Below are positions 49,101 to 63,005 of a DNA stretch of 64,000 bases, piece by piece (the stretch's first letter is position 1; the number at the start of each line of letters is the position of its first letter). The position numbers and the translations under genes were made by a program. This stretch comes from Tubiluchus corallicola (taxonomy: Eukaryota; Priapulida; Priapulimorpha; Priapulimorphida; Tubiluchidae). The notes under the pieces were generated by a model. That model made no database searches and was not told the DNA's origin. It was given only the letters and a program-made list of their open reading frames with translations. The stretch lies in NCBI GenBank assembly GCA_030141605.1, contig JAQGDQ010000257.1:1-64000 (forward strand). The letters run 5' to 3'.

Positions 49101-52100
49101 TGCTCATAGAATATAAAGGCTCTCTCCATGATAGAATATAATTGCTTGCAGTCTCATTTCTGAAAGACATACAGTATTAAAATAGAGCAGTATTATGCTA
49201 TGTTTGAACAAAAAAACCATGTTAATTTGATGTAAAATACTTCCGAGTGAATCATACACCTGCAAATTCAGACTTCAAATGCCTCTTAGCACAGTTTACT
49301 TTCAGGTAAGTTGGGTAATCACGTTGCAAAGATTTTAAAATACTGTAAAATATTGGCTTGTATACATTTCGTTTTCTCGTTAATAAATTCAATGTATTCA
49401 CACAGGATGCATTATAAATTTAATTTAGAAATCACAGATGTAATTTTGTCTCACTAGACAAATAAAACATAAAATAAAAACGTAAAAGAATATGGCAGAC
49501 ACCACTAAAGCTTGATGGTTTGAGTAATGATTTGACAGTAGTGCTAAAAGTTGCTGATAGTTATAGAAAAAAATGTAATCAAGGTAAGAGAAAAGTTTGA
49601 TTTTTGGAAGAATTGTACTGAAACTAGTGCAGCAGAATCGGAAGTTCATAAATTATTATTCCATAAAAATACATAATCCAATGCTGTGACTTACACTTCA
49701 AAACAAAATTAAGGCGCTAAAATTAAGACATTAAAATGTTATAATCTAAATTGGCAAGTAATCAACTAATTAACAAAAACAACTTTACAAATTCAAAAAT
49801 TGAGTATCAGAAACATGAAATTTTGTAAGCTTACTCATTAACGAAGACAAAATTATCTGAATTAAAACTGTTCTACTACGAAGAAAATATTACAGATTTT
49901 ACACTTTATTTTACTTTACTTTAACTAAAAATGCACAAAGGTTTATGTAATATAATTCACATGTACTACAATAGAAGCCTACTTTAAAAATTAAAATGCA
50001 AGTAAAGCTGCCTACAGCCAAGGATTTGCCCATATTACATAAGGAAGAAACATTTAACAGTCTTGTGTAAAGCCCATTACACATTTATCATAATTTAGTT
50101 TTCCGAAGAAAATTGTAATGAAGGAGTTTTGAGTTTGCACAAGTCTGTTACATTTCTTTGTCCGCTGATATAGGCTTAAAATGTGTTCAGAGGCTGTCCA
50201 ACGCCAGCAGAAACTAGAAAAAAAGAGAAAAAGGAGAAAACGAAGGGTCTTATACGGCAGCTCTTCAAGAAACTATAAACACACAATAAGCCAGAATAAG
50301 ATAAACACAGATATATTAAACTGGCTTCCTTTCTTACATAGTGTGGTACCTGATGCTTTCCTTGCGTTCGAAATGCTCCTTCTCTCGTTGCTTGGATTTG
50401 CAGTACCAGCAGATGGCAAGCAGAATAATGAGAATCAACAAGAGGATTGCAAGAACAATGGCGGTGATGAGTGGCCAGTAAGCTAACCAGATCGACTCGC
50501 CATAGAACACAGGATCTATAAACAAAAGAAATCAATAAGTTGATATTACAACTTTTATATCCCACAACTTTTGTCAAAATGCATTGCTTCTGTATTGTTA
50601 CCAAGATGCAATCTAAAACAGTCTTAAATACAACAGCAATATTGTTATTGAGACAATAAATACTAGTAAACCTTTCATATAATAATCCCTAAATCACTAC
50701 TCAAAGTTGATATCAATTAGTATAATGGCTTACATACAATAATCAATGGAAAATAAAGTGAAATTTATCTTACTTTTTTCACAAATAAATGGGAAGCGAT
50801 AATGGCAAGGTGCCGTCTGTATAGAATTCCGGTAAATCATTGCACAAGCGCCTGTTGGCACGTCATAGCTGGCCACCCAAGTCATGGAATACTGCGTGTA
50901 GTTCTCTTGATTGTAAAATAGGAAAGGCAAAAAATTCACCACGTCAGTACGACGTATGTAAGGGAAGTCACCCTTTTCCCTCTGCAAAAAATACAACACG
51001 TATATACGTTTTCTTATATAAAAGTTCAGGCTCTATGTTAACGTAACAAAATAAATATACACTGAGAATGTCAATGAAAAAAATCTATAAAACATCTTGT
51101 AAAGACTGCATGTACAATAAAGAAGTGTTCAAAACAATTGAGAAGCTAAATCAAGGTGGATTTTCTCACCTTACATATTTCCCGGGCAATGTCATAAGGT
51201 GCAGCTCCTCCCATGTAAATGTGGCACGAGTTTCCCATGGCAACCCACCCAGGGTCACATTTACCACTGATGAGGGTCTCATTTGTTTCTAGAAATGGTT
51301 TATAGGTGACACCAATGTTGGTTTCATTGTCTTCTTTATCCCAAATACGACCACCGACGCCGGTCTCTGAGCTATAACCCCACCAATTCCAGCGTCCATC
51401 TACATTGTTTGGCCACACATCTAGCCTGAAAATACATAACAAATATTATAATGAAGCAAATTAAACACTAAACAGCACAATGCATTACTACAACAAACTT
51501 TACAACAGTAAATATAAATAGGTGCAAAAATATACTTCAAAAAAACTGCTAGCACTAACTTTTGACTAAATTCAATAATTTTAAATACGATAAGTTACAA
51601 AAGTGCAAAAAATGGTAAAATAAGTTTTAAAAAACCAAGTATAGTTAAGCTTGACTTATCTACTAGTAACAATGATGCAAAAACTACTAGTCTAAGTCAC
51701 TAAGAAACCTTGGAATGTCTTGTCAACTGCAATGCTTAAACTAGAAAAGCAGGACAAATACGCTTCCTAAATAAAATGCCAATTTATAAGGTGTCAATTG
51801 TACTTTGCAAAAAATATAAATTATAATCCAATAAATATATACCAGACTTTGACCTTATTCATTCATCTTGCATTTGTTCATTTTTCTTTATTATTACTTA
51901 CGTAGCTAAGCCATCAGACCGCTAGGAAAAACGACTGCTTTATATTGTATCAAAAACAAAATACCGAAGACTTTGAGCTCATTGAGAGACTTGTGGCATG
52001 CCCACTGCGGAGTTCACTAAGCTAAGTAGTGTCACTAGCTTCTCAGACAATTCAAATCGGGTTTACCACAAACGTTTTGCTATTCAGAAGCATGCAATAA

Positions 52101-55100
52101 TATGACAAATTGAGTCTACATAATTATAAAAAAGATGAAAAACATCCTACAATCTGCGATTCCTAATACTGTATTCCTGTTTTGTATTCCTAATACAGTC
52201 AACCCTTGTTAAACCGTACTAATTGAGGGGGTGGGTGGTCCGGTTAGCCGATTGTCCGATTTATCCGATATGCCTATATATGGTCTATATTATACAGGAA
52301 TAATCACCTTAATAAGGCCTATATAGATTGCACTATATACATTGCACTATATACTATACTGTATATTACTTTAAAATAGTTAACCTGTGAGGATAAAGAA
52401 ATTATTGTGGAGTTGGTAGGCCGCGTTGTGTTTAGTGCTCTGGCTCGGACGGAAATCGGTCAGTTTCCTTTACCACGGATGACGTCCGTCTTATCCGATA
52501 TCCGGGCTAACGGGGTCCGGTTTAACGAGGGTCGACAGTACTGCATTTTGATCATTCTTGCGGAATTAATGAATAAATCGAATTGAATTGAATTACACAA
52601 CTTTACTTACTCCGACTTGTTAATAGTGACGATCTCGAAATCGTTGAGCGGATTGACGAGGTAGTTATGCTGGTACATCTGAGGAGAATTGCCAACTGTT
52701 ATTGTTCCGCGGAAACTTTCCAGCCGAGTTTCTTTCCACTTCAGTCCCAGCGCCGTGTTGTTGTAGATGTAATTCGCCGAACAGTTCTGATGGTTTTTGG
52801 GAACAATACGATCGAACCCGTAAACTTCGAGCGTATATTTGCCGGTATTGTTAAAAACTGCAAAAATATCGGATAAAAATGAAGACTCGATGATGCATTT
52901 TAATTGTAAAAAAATGGTTACTAACTGGAAGAAACAACAAAACCCTACTACAACTGTAGAAAACATGCAACTGGTTAATTCAACAAAATATCTGATAGCA
53001 GTAATCATTACACACATCGTAAAGAGTTTTGCAAATGGTAGTAATTACAGAAGTGTGAAAAATTTGGAACGCACCTGTGTTTCGTGTGAAGTTTGACACA
53101 ATTTGAGCTATAAGCATCACATCGTATAAATCACTGGCATTATTCCAGCCAAAATAGTTGAAGCTGATCTCAATCCTCTCTTCCACTTTGGATCGTTTCC
53201 CCTCCAGGTACATGGCTTCATGCCTAGAAAATGTTCAAAATTAGCTCACCGGAATTTGTAAGAAACGACAAAATCAAATATATTTTGTTTCACTAGACTT
53301 TTATAAACAGCTATTAAAACAATTTCTTTCTATCATCAAATTTGAGCATTTTGCATAAAAACAACCCATCACACAAATACAAAACCTTTAGAATAATTAC
53401 TGGAAAGGAAAAATTTCAATGAAGTGTCTTATTAATTAGGCAAAGAACATAATATTCTAATATTACACCCAGTTCTAATTCTAAGTAGTGTGAATGTCAG
53501 ACTAACTAGCAAAAATGAAAATAGTTCATTTATAACAATGTAACCAAGAACAAAAAAGTACCTTAGTTATCACAAGCACAAGAGACTAATTGTTGTCATC
53601 ACATTACTTTCAAACATTTTACCTGATATTATGAGCAATCACATTATTTTTGATGTAACCCTGTAACGTATTAGTTCCCGAGAATGCACCAGCTGTGACG
53701 TGAAGGCCACCAGTGTTGTTATAGACCAGATTGTTCTGGAATTTCATCAGTCTGGTATTTTGAATATCCAATACTAAAAAAGCCAAAAAAATAAATTGAA
53801 CTCGTTTGTTTATCCGACAAACGTATAAAAATAATATGAAACGGTATAAATTCTAAAATATGTCAGCACCGAAATCTTTTCATTACCAAACTTGTCTCAA
53901 GATATTTATTAAAGATGACGGCAGATGACAATTGCACAATGTTTATGTCAGTAACCAAGAAAGCTGTATTCTTATCTAAACTAAACAATGTAAATAAGTG
54001 CAGAAACTTCATTCAATGCTTAAAAAGGCACATTAAATAATACAGCAGTAAAGTTAGCAATAAAAAATAAAACTCATCAGGAAAAATGCTGATTAAATTA
54101 TGACTTACAAGCTGCTGCTGACGAAGTGGTAAAATTATACAAGAAAACGCCATTATTCACAAAACAATTATCCATAACAAACAAGCTTGGCACGGTTTCC
54201 CCGACGCTGGCATATCTCAATCCACCTTTATCGTTGTTCTCCATGTAATTTGTTAAAATGAAATGCTGCAGATTTCGATCTAGAAAAACATTTTATTTAA
54301 CTAACTAAAAATTTGATGACTTTCTACAGGAACTAAGAAATAATTCATTTACACATGTTACGGTGATCATTCTCTACCACAAAGCGAATTTGAATCGAAT
54401 CAAATTTGTGCCTTTTAGAAATTTGAATTAATCTTCGATTCAATAACAAAAAGAAGTCTTACAAAAGTCATGTATATCGGTATATTTGTTCAGCTGTAAA
54501 TTCATTTACACATGTTACGGTGATCATTCTCTACCACAAAGCGAATTTGAATGAATTAAATTTGTGCCTTTCGAACTTGAATCAAACCGAATTTCAAAGT
54601 TTCGAATCAAAATCGAATTCAAACTCAGTTGTAAAGAAAGTTGAATTAATTTTTGAATCACTAACAAAAAGAAGTTTTACAAAGGTCATATATATATCAG
54701 TATATTTGTACGGGCTGTAAAAACACGAATAATTTATTAAAAAATTGCAGCTACATTGTGCTAATTGCACGATGCTTCAAACGTTTCAATGATAAAGAAC
54801 ATATGTAGATGAAGTGCTGAATTATTAGAATCGCTTAAAGGAAGGCAGGATGATTTTTCATATACTACCCCATTTTAAAGTACGGTAAAAAGTATACATT
54901 TTAACACCAATAATACTGTAAAAGCGTTTCTGATAATCAAATAATAAATTAAAATCTTAATTAACGACAGGCGAGCCCAACTAGTGATGACATCACAAAC
55001 TAACATAATTTTCAACATCAGAAACATTCCATGAGCGTGTCGCACGTGTTTGCAAAAACGATAATTGAAGTACAGTGCTGCTGTACTAAAACTCGGCAAA

Positions 55101-58100
55101 TTTTAAAATAAAAATTCAAATTTACCGCTGTACTCATGCATGAGCTGTCGAACGTGTGTTCATCACAAACTAACACATATGGAGTGATAGGTACAGCACC
55201 TTTTTTGTGCAACATCTTCCGAAATGCAGGCGCCAGTGGCCGTCTAACTAGCAAATGTCGAAATGCGTGTAACAGCAAATAACTAGTGGCACGAATGCGA
55301 ACTTGTATCTGTGTGGTAATAATTCTTTCACTCTTTCACTCTTTAAAAAATAGTATGTTTTCTTTCTATATTTTAAAGAATAGGTTTTTTGACCTACAGT
55401 TTAAGATTGGATCCGGTTTAACTTTAATTTCAAATCAAATTCGAACATTCAGCTCCCCCTAATGCATACTGATGTAGTCATAAAGTCGTGTGACAATAGA
55501 GATCTCTTGTGTACGTTTAACATTGCTGGAATTAGGTCTAGATACCGGACTGATAGTACAGTCCCTCAAATGATCTAACAAGATTTAAAAACATTTCTAT
55601 CTAACAAGTGAACAATTTCTGACATCAATTAGCTGATTTTAATCTTAATTATGAAAACTGCAAGAAATTTACTTTTCTTGCAAAAACTACGTAGGTTTCG
55701 CCAGATATCATATTCCCCATAGCCAGCATTACTTAAATTTGAAAAACAAACTCTCAGCTGCACTAGCAACTCTACCACAGTCAGAAAACTCACCGTAAGT
55801 TATCGCGCCTGGATAATTGACAATTTCAGCTATGAATCCAAATGAACCCTCGGCTGCGGACGCATGCAGATGAAGCGAAAGAAACTCTCTCGTCGTCGTG
55901 AAGAATACGCCCTTCTGCGTATCATTTGCAACAATCTCTGAAATGTGTACAGACACCTCACATTAGAGTAAAAAAACGAGACAATTAGCTAAAATAAATA
56001 AGCAAATGTACAACACTAGTTAATATTGCATAATAGCATTATAGTGCACCTGGTTCATTGCATACACACCAGTAATGCGAACATGCAAAAAAGAAGGAAC
56101 TTTCATCGTTTATTTAACTAGTATAATAGCTTTGAATACAGGCATACTCGGTTATTGCATGATGTAGATTTTTAGGGCCCAACTGTTTGCATTACAATGT
56201 ATTTGTTTATTTATTGTGTACTTTGTCTTCGCCAACAGTTTGCTAATTAATTTACAGTTAAATTTAACCCCTCATCCTCGTAAAAAAAATTATTGGGCAA
56301 GCAGCATTCGGAGTTGTTGACATGTCGTAGTTGAAAGATCACTAGCAGCTGCATAAAAACAATGAGTCACTCAGCAGCTTGGCGCCTAGCTGTGTTGTGT
56401 ACGTATGCACACTGGCATTGCACTCCTGAGATGTTTCATCAAGTGATGAATCCTACTGCACTTATTTTACTGCAAACAAAATTGAATGACTTTTTTGAAA
56501 CTCACTGACTTTACTGAACATGTCATGAAATTTTACAAGTAAAATTAATGTGTAAATGCAGCTTAATATGAAACATTTTTTTTTACTAATTTTTAGTTTA
56601 TTGAAGTTGCATAAAATACTTTTCATTGAATTTGAATACACTGCAAAGTGCTCGATGTTTGGTAGACTCTTCTAAAAGTACTTCAGATCCTCTATGAAGC
56701 TATACATCAGGAGTGTGCAAACTGCGGCCCGCAGGCCACTTGAGGCCCACCGAGAGATCTTGTGCGGCCCACGAAGAGGTTTGTCAACGTAATGAAAGTG
56801 CGGCCCACGCAATCCAGCTGAAATCTACACCAATATCGCAAAGATAGTGCGGGTAGTTTTTTCCTCTAGATCGGATGGCATTAACCCTTTAAGACCGTTG
56901 TCACTTAATGTCACTGTCAGACATAACGAAATATATGGTTTTTAATATAAATTTTAATAACTTCTAAAATAGTTTCCTGAGTGTAGTAGTGCAGTGGTAA
57001 TGATGTGCGCAAATCGGATGCAAAAAAGTCGTTATTAGGTCCTACTGTACTTGGCTCTTTGACCAAACTGCATGTGGCCCACAGGAATTGCGGGAATGTT
57101 TAATGTGGCCCGGTTAGTCAGATAATTTGCACACCCCTGCTATACATTGTGCATTTTCATACATTCTTATTGTTAATAAATGCTTGCCAATTTAGTAGTT
57201 ACATATACACAGTACATATGTCAGGTCAGCAGTATATGCTTATAGAGTCCCTTGGTTTTAGAGGACTTCTTTCTGGGTCTCTTGCAGATTTGCTATAATG
57301 AGGTTATACTCTATAGGTACACTTTTTTGTAATAGAGAAATGCGCGCGTAGTACATTGATTTTTTTAAAAAACAACAATATGTACAATAATTGCTATAAT
57401 AATGAAAAAAACTTTGCAGTTACCTGCCATATAAGTTGTTTCATTCAGAGCAAAGCCATCATACAGTTCGATACTATCAGGCCAGCTTGTTTCATTCACT
57501 CCAGGTAACAGATTGAGGTATAGTAAACGGAAACCCAGACGGTTGACCTTGTACTCGCTCCTGAAGATTTTAACGCAGTCAACTGGAGTATTATCATACT
57601 TATAGTAGACGAGCATACGTCGACTGACGACAACTTCCTTGTCAACGGAACACGCTTCAAGTATGCCAAACACATGGTATGACAGAGTAATATTGACCAA
57701 TGGATCATAGGACAACATCACTTGATCCGCAGCCTCACCATTTAGTACAAGAACATTTATACCAATGCCAAAACCATTGACGATCGAAGTATCATTCAAA
57801 ACTATGCCAGTTGAAGGAGCCATGCTCTCAAAACCATGAGAAGCAATTGTGTTAATCTTTGTATGGTTCAGCTTAGGTGAACGATACACAGTAGAAATTG
57901 CAGGCGCTTTCTCACCATGCAGCATGCCGGCACCGAAAATTTCCAAATATTCAATGTACGACTTGTCTTCAAACGTAGTATCTCGACCTTCCAAAGCTAC
58001 GTAAGGATTCTCCTCATAATGCGGCACCGAAAACCGTATATTTCCCCAGTAATCATGTGTGCCCTCCTCCAAATTAATGGCTCCACAGCTCATATACACG

Positions 58101-61100
58101 AAATGTGACAGCTCATCGCACTCCCAATGTCTCTGATTGCCATTAACCCTAGGATCACATTCGAACAAATTGTCTTCAGTGCCTAAGCACTGCACTGGTT
58201 CAGTTTTTGAAGATATCTTCAGTATGTCAAATTCGGTCATGTCAGCTCTCCATCCGTTCCAAATGTTTACATTTACGGTATCAAGTCCCAGTTCTCTACA
58301 TACAACTTGACCATTTCTCTCCGTAAAATGGGTGTCACATATAGGACCCCATTCATTTGTTGTTGCGTTCCACACTTCTAGGAATCCGTTCGTTCTATCA
58401 GTGCCTTCTACAAGGCGAACATTAGCATCCGCATCTTCTTCTGCAACCTCCCTCTTTGCAATGTTAGACAGCGGCACAGGATTAAACCGCACCGGATTAC
58501 CCTCTTTACCATTGATGAAAAGATTTCCCAGAACAAGGATTCCAACAGATGGGTAGAACTGTAATTCTGTTCCTGCTTCAATTGTAATGCTGCCATTAGG
58601 CATGATAGTTAAATCTGACCCGATCACCCACGGTGTGCCACGAGGGCGAAATGTTTCATGCCAGTCAACTCGACCGCCAAATGGAATATCGGTGTTCCAT
58701 GGAATTGGCTTTAAGCCGTCCTGAGCGTAAATGCCATTCCAATCAGGCTCTTTCAGATACGGGTAAAAGTCTGCTATGGAGTAACTGTTCCAGTCATCAA
58801 AGTCAAAGATCTGCCGACGTATCTGGTCCTGATCGGTCGTGTCCCACCAGTTGAAAGTTGCGTTCAAGTAGCTATTTAGCGAAGTCGCCTGAACACCAGA
58901 CACCATCGTGTAATCCATTTGGTTATCATAGAATAAGTTTTCTGTCACGTTTACTCTCTGTACGCCTTTAATTGCAATCACGTAACTTCTGGGAATTCCA
59001 TACATGCCTCTCATCCTGCGTGTAACTTCAGTGTTAAACCGATTGTTGCGAAGGATGTTGTAACTGAATGTCGCATTAACCTTGCCAACTAATTCCGTTT
59101 GACCCGAGGTTTGTAATTCAAATACGTAATCTCCAACATTTTCTTCAAAAACATTGTATGTTATGTTTAGCTGTTTCTCGGTTCCATCTAGGAGAAAGAG
59201 GCCTTTGTGACAGGTGTTCCTCCTCACTACATTCCCAAACATTGTGACATTTGAGAAATGGCCGGCAATACGAAATTTGAAGTTATGGTTGTCTTCTATG
59301 GTGCAATTGGTAAAATTGACACTGTGTGGGATGTTCCAATATCGATTACCCCGCTGGGTGGAAGGCAACCAAATATCAAACCCACCGGCCATGTTTTCGG
59401 CAATTCTGGTAAACAGTAACTCCCAGTGCCAGATGTTGTTTGAGCTTTGCATGTCACGATGAGTGTCTCGGACACCGTTACCATTATTTACTATTTCGGT
59501 GTCATCTATGCGAACCGTTACTTCACCCACGCCGGCCCAACTGTCTCGGTAGTGTGGCGTATCAGACCATATTCCATCCATCTTATTGTTCTCAATGGTC
59601 ACACGTTTAAGATTAAGTGACTCATTGCCGTAACTACAACAAAAACAAATTATAAAATAATCCCTTTATATTTCACATCAAAAATTACAACATCCGTGCG
59701 GAACATCCATGTATCAAACTGTCCCAAATGATATAATGTGCTAGCAAATTGTTTTCTTACTTTGTGTGCACGTAAACTAAACTATTATGTTGTTGCTTGA
59801 TTGACCAGCTTAAAAAAATAAGAAAATACTAACTGAATTTTAGGTTTTTTTCAACGTTTCACAACTGTGACAACTCACCGTATATAAACGTCTCCCTTTT
59901 CACTATACGGCATGTTGTAGTGTATTAGTGCCATTCCGTACATGTTGTCCGAGATTCGTACATCCGTAAGATTTAAATATGACCTCGGTCTTGGATAGTA
60001 ATCCTTATCTACATGTAAACAAAAGTATGTGCCTAATAATGTTGTACTGTTTTCATGCAGCATGATAAACTATAACCATACACAAAAATTTTAGGGCACA
60101 AACTGAAATTGTTTCAAATCATCAATGTCTTTGAAGGCCTACTTGAAACAATGTCATCAATGTACTTACAAGTTACCCATTTTGACAAACTCTCGTAGTA
60201 ATGGGTTATGAAGAATAGCTACAAAATGTTGCAAAAAGTTAAAGTGCTGCTTATTGATAGCTGCAGCATAAAGAAGATCAAATACATAAGCTAACTACCG
60301 TATTTATTCGAGTATAACGCGCACACGTGTATAATGTGCACCCCTAATTTTCGATTAAAAATCCGTATAAAAGTTTGTTTCACTCTTTCTCGGCTCAGAC
60401 CAAGCATTGTAAGTGACAAACGTTGTTGAACACATGCTCGATTTCCGTGAATTTCAACATGATCAACAACTTTGAGCTTGAATGAAGCGTCATATGCAGA
60501 ACGTTTTCTCTTGATACCCAGAGTTGCCATCTACCGGGTATATACCGGTAAATAAAAATGTTAAAAACACTGAATTGAAACTTTATAACTCTGGATAGTG
60601 GTAATTGTGCAAAACATGCAATGCTTAACTCAGGTTGCAGTGTGGGCGAGGCGAGGAAATAAAAAACTACCATACATCACAGCGGATAATAATAATTCTT
60701 GGAAATGGCACTGTCTAGACATCCTCTGCTGATGACGCAAATATTATTGATTATTTCCTTAGCTACGCCTTGCCTCTGCAGTGAGTGCTGTACACGAGCC
60801 ACTGAGAATTATTTATTTTAGATCGGCCACGCAAGTGCTTTGGATACTGTTACTAAAAATAGACCATAGGCGTTTTGTGGGTCGAGAGATGTGGCTGCAT
60901 TCAATGTTTTGCGATTGTGGTCAGCGATATCTTCGACTAATGAGTCATTGCACAAATAATATATTAATACATCTAAGCGTGTCACCCCAGCCCTCGTTTA
61001 TAATGCACACCCAAACTTTGACTTCTTTTTTAGCTGGAAAAGTTTGCGCGTTATACTCGAATAAATACGGTACAGTCATTTATTTTTTATGATTAATTTA

Positions 61101-63005
61101 TTTATTCAACTTACGTTTGACAGAAGTCAGCTTAATGATAATGTTGCCTGGTGAATTAGCACTGCACCAATACTTGATTACTAATTCAAATCGTCGAGTT
61201 ACAAGTGGAAATTGTGCCATGTCCTCGTGAAGATCATATTCTAATGTGTAGTCAGCAATCTGGAAAACAAAATACATTTTGCTATTTTACCAGAAAAGCT
61301 AACGTATCTTGAACCAAAAACAAAACAAGTTTAAGGCAATTATTTTCTCTCGTTTTGGGTCCTAAATTTGAAGCATAGGCATAGTTTGTTATCTAACACA
61401 AATTCACAGATTTCAAGTGATCGTTAAAGACTGTGTTTTATAATTACACTTTATTTAATTACAAATATAGAAAGAAAAACAATTAAAATCAAAATCTTTT
61501 TAAAAAATCAACTAAATTCGTGGCTATGAAAACATTCTGTTTCAGGTGACTGCATTATCTAAACACACCACACAGCCATTTTTCATTAGTTACATTAACA
61601 CAAAGAAAACTTACGATAAAATCGTCATAGAACATCATCTTTTCGTCTGTCTCATTGTCACCTCGATGCAATAACTGCACACCAATCACATACTCATAAT
61701 CAGTTTTAATGCGTATAGTCTGATAGTTGCCAACTGGGCAATTTGAAGAATAAGGTTCAGTAACAATATACCACTCATTTTCTGCCCCAAGCTGAAACCA
61801 GAAACAAGTAAAATATTTTAAACAAGAAAACTAAAGTAACTACTAAATACTTTAAAAACTACTATATAGACTCGCAAAGCAAGTTGGTGATCATGCTTAC
61901 ATAGATGAACAACACTTAATACTGTTTGTGAAGAAAGCAATTACCATTTGTTCTTGCGAAGCCAGGCTGTCACTAGGTAGATACTTGACACTTTCTTGCC
62001 TCAGATTTAACCAACTGATAAAGTCCCGATCCGCTTTGGCAGTCAGCATTGGATTGTACTGGAAACCAGCGCCATTCGCGTGGTTAAACATCTGAGTGTT
62101 GTGAATCCGTAAATACTGCGAATGCACCTCGATGCCATTCTTGTAATTGGCACTAACCTCGCAATTCTCCACTCTCGGATCCTACATTCAAGAATTTTTT
62201 ATTAACTAATGCAACATACAAAAAAAAACGTAAAAGACAGTCAATTTAATATTTTCAAAATTATATAAACATGCACTACTAAAAACAAGTGCAGAGAACA
62301 CTTCATGCCTGGTCTGATTTTTCTAAATGCGTATATATTCTGCGTCAACATTAGATTCTAAGCCATCGAAAAACTATGCAAAACCAAATTTAAGCATCTT
62401 GTAATAAATAACTACATGCTTTCAGAATGCGATGATTTAAAAATGAAATCAAGCAGACACATAAACAAGCACAGATTATATGATGGCGTTGCAATACAAT
62501 TTGCTCGGCACATATTCATAAAGTCTGCATTTGTAAATTTGTTGAAAAAATTTAAAGACTCGGGATTTCAAGTGCTAGTAAGAACAACACGTCAAATGGC
62601 ATTTTAGAACTATTTGTTGGAAAAATATCAATCATAAGTCAAAATATGCAAACGAAGCATATACCAAGCAATACCATAGCACGACAAAGTGCAAACTAAA
62701 CACACAGCAGAAAATAATTAAATTTCACAAGATCTACTAGTCAAATTTAACAACCTTGTAAATAAGCTTCAAGCAGGACACACTTATTCACAAATCCTTT
62801 TGTTACGAGTATATAAAAGGGCAACAAAATTTCACTACAACAACAACAAGAAAAACATAAATGTATCAAACCTTAAATGGGTTACTGAACAGGACAGTTA
62901 AGCCATTTTCATCATTGTTCTTAATCTTGAGGTTATTCAGCTGATGTTGGTTCATATCTATTTGCACTGCTGCAATATACTTGTGAGTTGCGTAGTCGAA
63001 TAAAC
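46149..63005 (-). CDS. bark (aka): Bark beetle/Anakonda orthologue (tricellular junction protein), C-terminal part
   Basis: Fifteen exons with matching phases: 62872-63005, 61945-62181, 61615-61791, 61115-61259, 59879-60008, 57424-59633, 55794-55937, 54109-54279, 53623-53773, 53075-53223, 52611-52857, 51170-51425, 50774-50981, 50350-50515, 46149-47709. They encode about 2027 residues; earlier exons lie right of the window (the fly protein is roughly 3100 residues). Order: beta-helix-type Asn-rich repeats, CUB-like segments, an SRCR domain (58082-58420; GFLEVWNATTNEWGPICDTH, VVCRELGL, CLGTEDNLFECD, YMSCG), further CUB-like and beta-helix repeats, a C-type lectin domain (CDPGWVAMGNSCHIYMGGAA, APCHYRFPFICEK), a transmembrane helix (WPLITAIVLAILLLILIILL) followed by CWYCKSKQREK, and a long tail ending PTETSI, a class I PDZ ligand. 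Family knowledge: invertebrate transmembrane protein marking tricellular septate junctions and recruiting Gliotactin. Many N-x-S/T sites. Introns carry piggyBac, hAT and pogo MITEs and a LINE fragment. Confidence 0.93.
47790..48413. mobile_element. piggyBac-like MITE (TTAA target duplication)
   Basis: A 624-bp element flanked by TTAA (47786-47789, 48414-48417). The ends are CCCTTTCACTAGGTAG and, reverse complemented, CCCTTTCACTACGAAAGG. TTAA targets and CCC-starting inverted termini are piggyBac hallmarks. GC-rich subterminal repeats (GGCGGCAGNNTGCTGCC-like, twice) lie near the right end. No transposase. It sits in the Bark/Anakonda intron between the tail exon and the transmembrane exon. Confidence 0.8.
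48640..49120 (-). mobile_element. LINE reverse-transcriptase C-terminal fragment, frameshifted
   Basis: Minus-strand frames in sequence give SKLSFYRSFKQNLEAVTYLE, then (shifted) ALTKIGTSAHHLSIRTGT, then (shifted) PHENRVCNVCNIVEDECHFL, LYC. A last shifted piece reads LTENEKLFCLMQSQN. This is the same zf-RVT-like C-terminal region as the fragment at 3481-3760 (ENRVC..C...VEDE.HFL..C), but the sequence differs enough to be another family or an old copy. At least two frameshifts. It lies in sense orientation in a Bark/Anakonda intron. Confidence 0.7.
52196..52538. mobile_element. pogo/Tigger MITE (TA target duplication)
   Basis: A 343-bp element between TA dinucleotides (52194-52195, 52539-52540). 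The ends are CAGTCAACCCTTGTTAAACC and, reverse complemented, CTGTCGACCCTCGTTAAACC, the classic pogo/Tigger terminal repeat. Further pairs of TTATCCGATAT-like motifs lie inside. No ORF. Located in a Bark/Anakonda intron. Confidence 0.85.
54343..54720. repeat. tandem duplication, 157-bp period, second copy expanded
   Basis: ATTCATTTACACATGTTACG begins at 54343 and again at 54500. Both copies continue through CATTCTCTACCACAAAGCGA and GAATTTGAAT and end at ACAAAAAGAAGT and CAG/GGGCTGTAA. Copy two has an extra ~60 bp rich in GAATTTCAAA/TCGAATTC-type strings. The same style recurs near 55420-55445 (CAAATCAAATTCGAACATTC), hinting that a larger AT-rich element spans this intron. Confidence 0.8.
56708..57139. 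mobile_element. hAT MITE with 8-bp target-site duplication
   Basis: A 432-bp element flanked by the direct repeat CTATACAT (56700-56707, 57140-57147). The ends are CAGGAGTGTGCAAACT and, reverse complemented, CAGGGGTGTGCAAATT, the well-known hAT (Charlie-type) terminus. GCGGCCC/GGGCC motifs are scattered subterminally. No transposase. Located in the Bark/Anakonda intron between exons 55794-55937 and 57424-59633. Confidence 0.9.
60298..61070. mobile_element. pogo-superfamily element with transposase N-terminal remnant
   Basis: A 773-bp element with ~27-bp near-perfect inverted ends beginning CCGTATTTATTCGAGTATAA and continuing CGCGCA, flanked by TA on both sides (60296-60297, 61071-61072). Minus-strand 60530 downward encodes MATLGIKRKRSAYDASFKLK, then VVDHVEIHGNRACVQQRL. 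This is the N-terminal DNA-binding (BrkDBD/CENP-B-like) helix-turn-helix region known from pogo-type transposases such as the POGK domain. The catalytic DDE part is deleted. Intronic in Bark/Anakonda. Confidence 0.8.
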
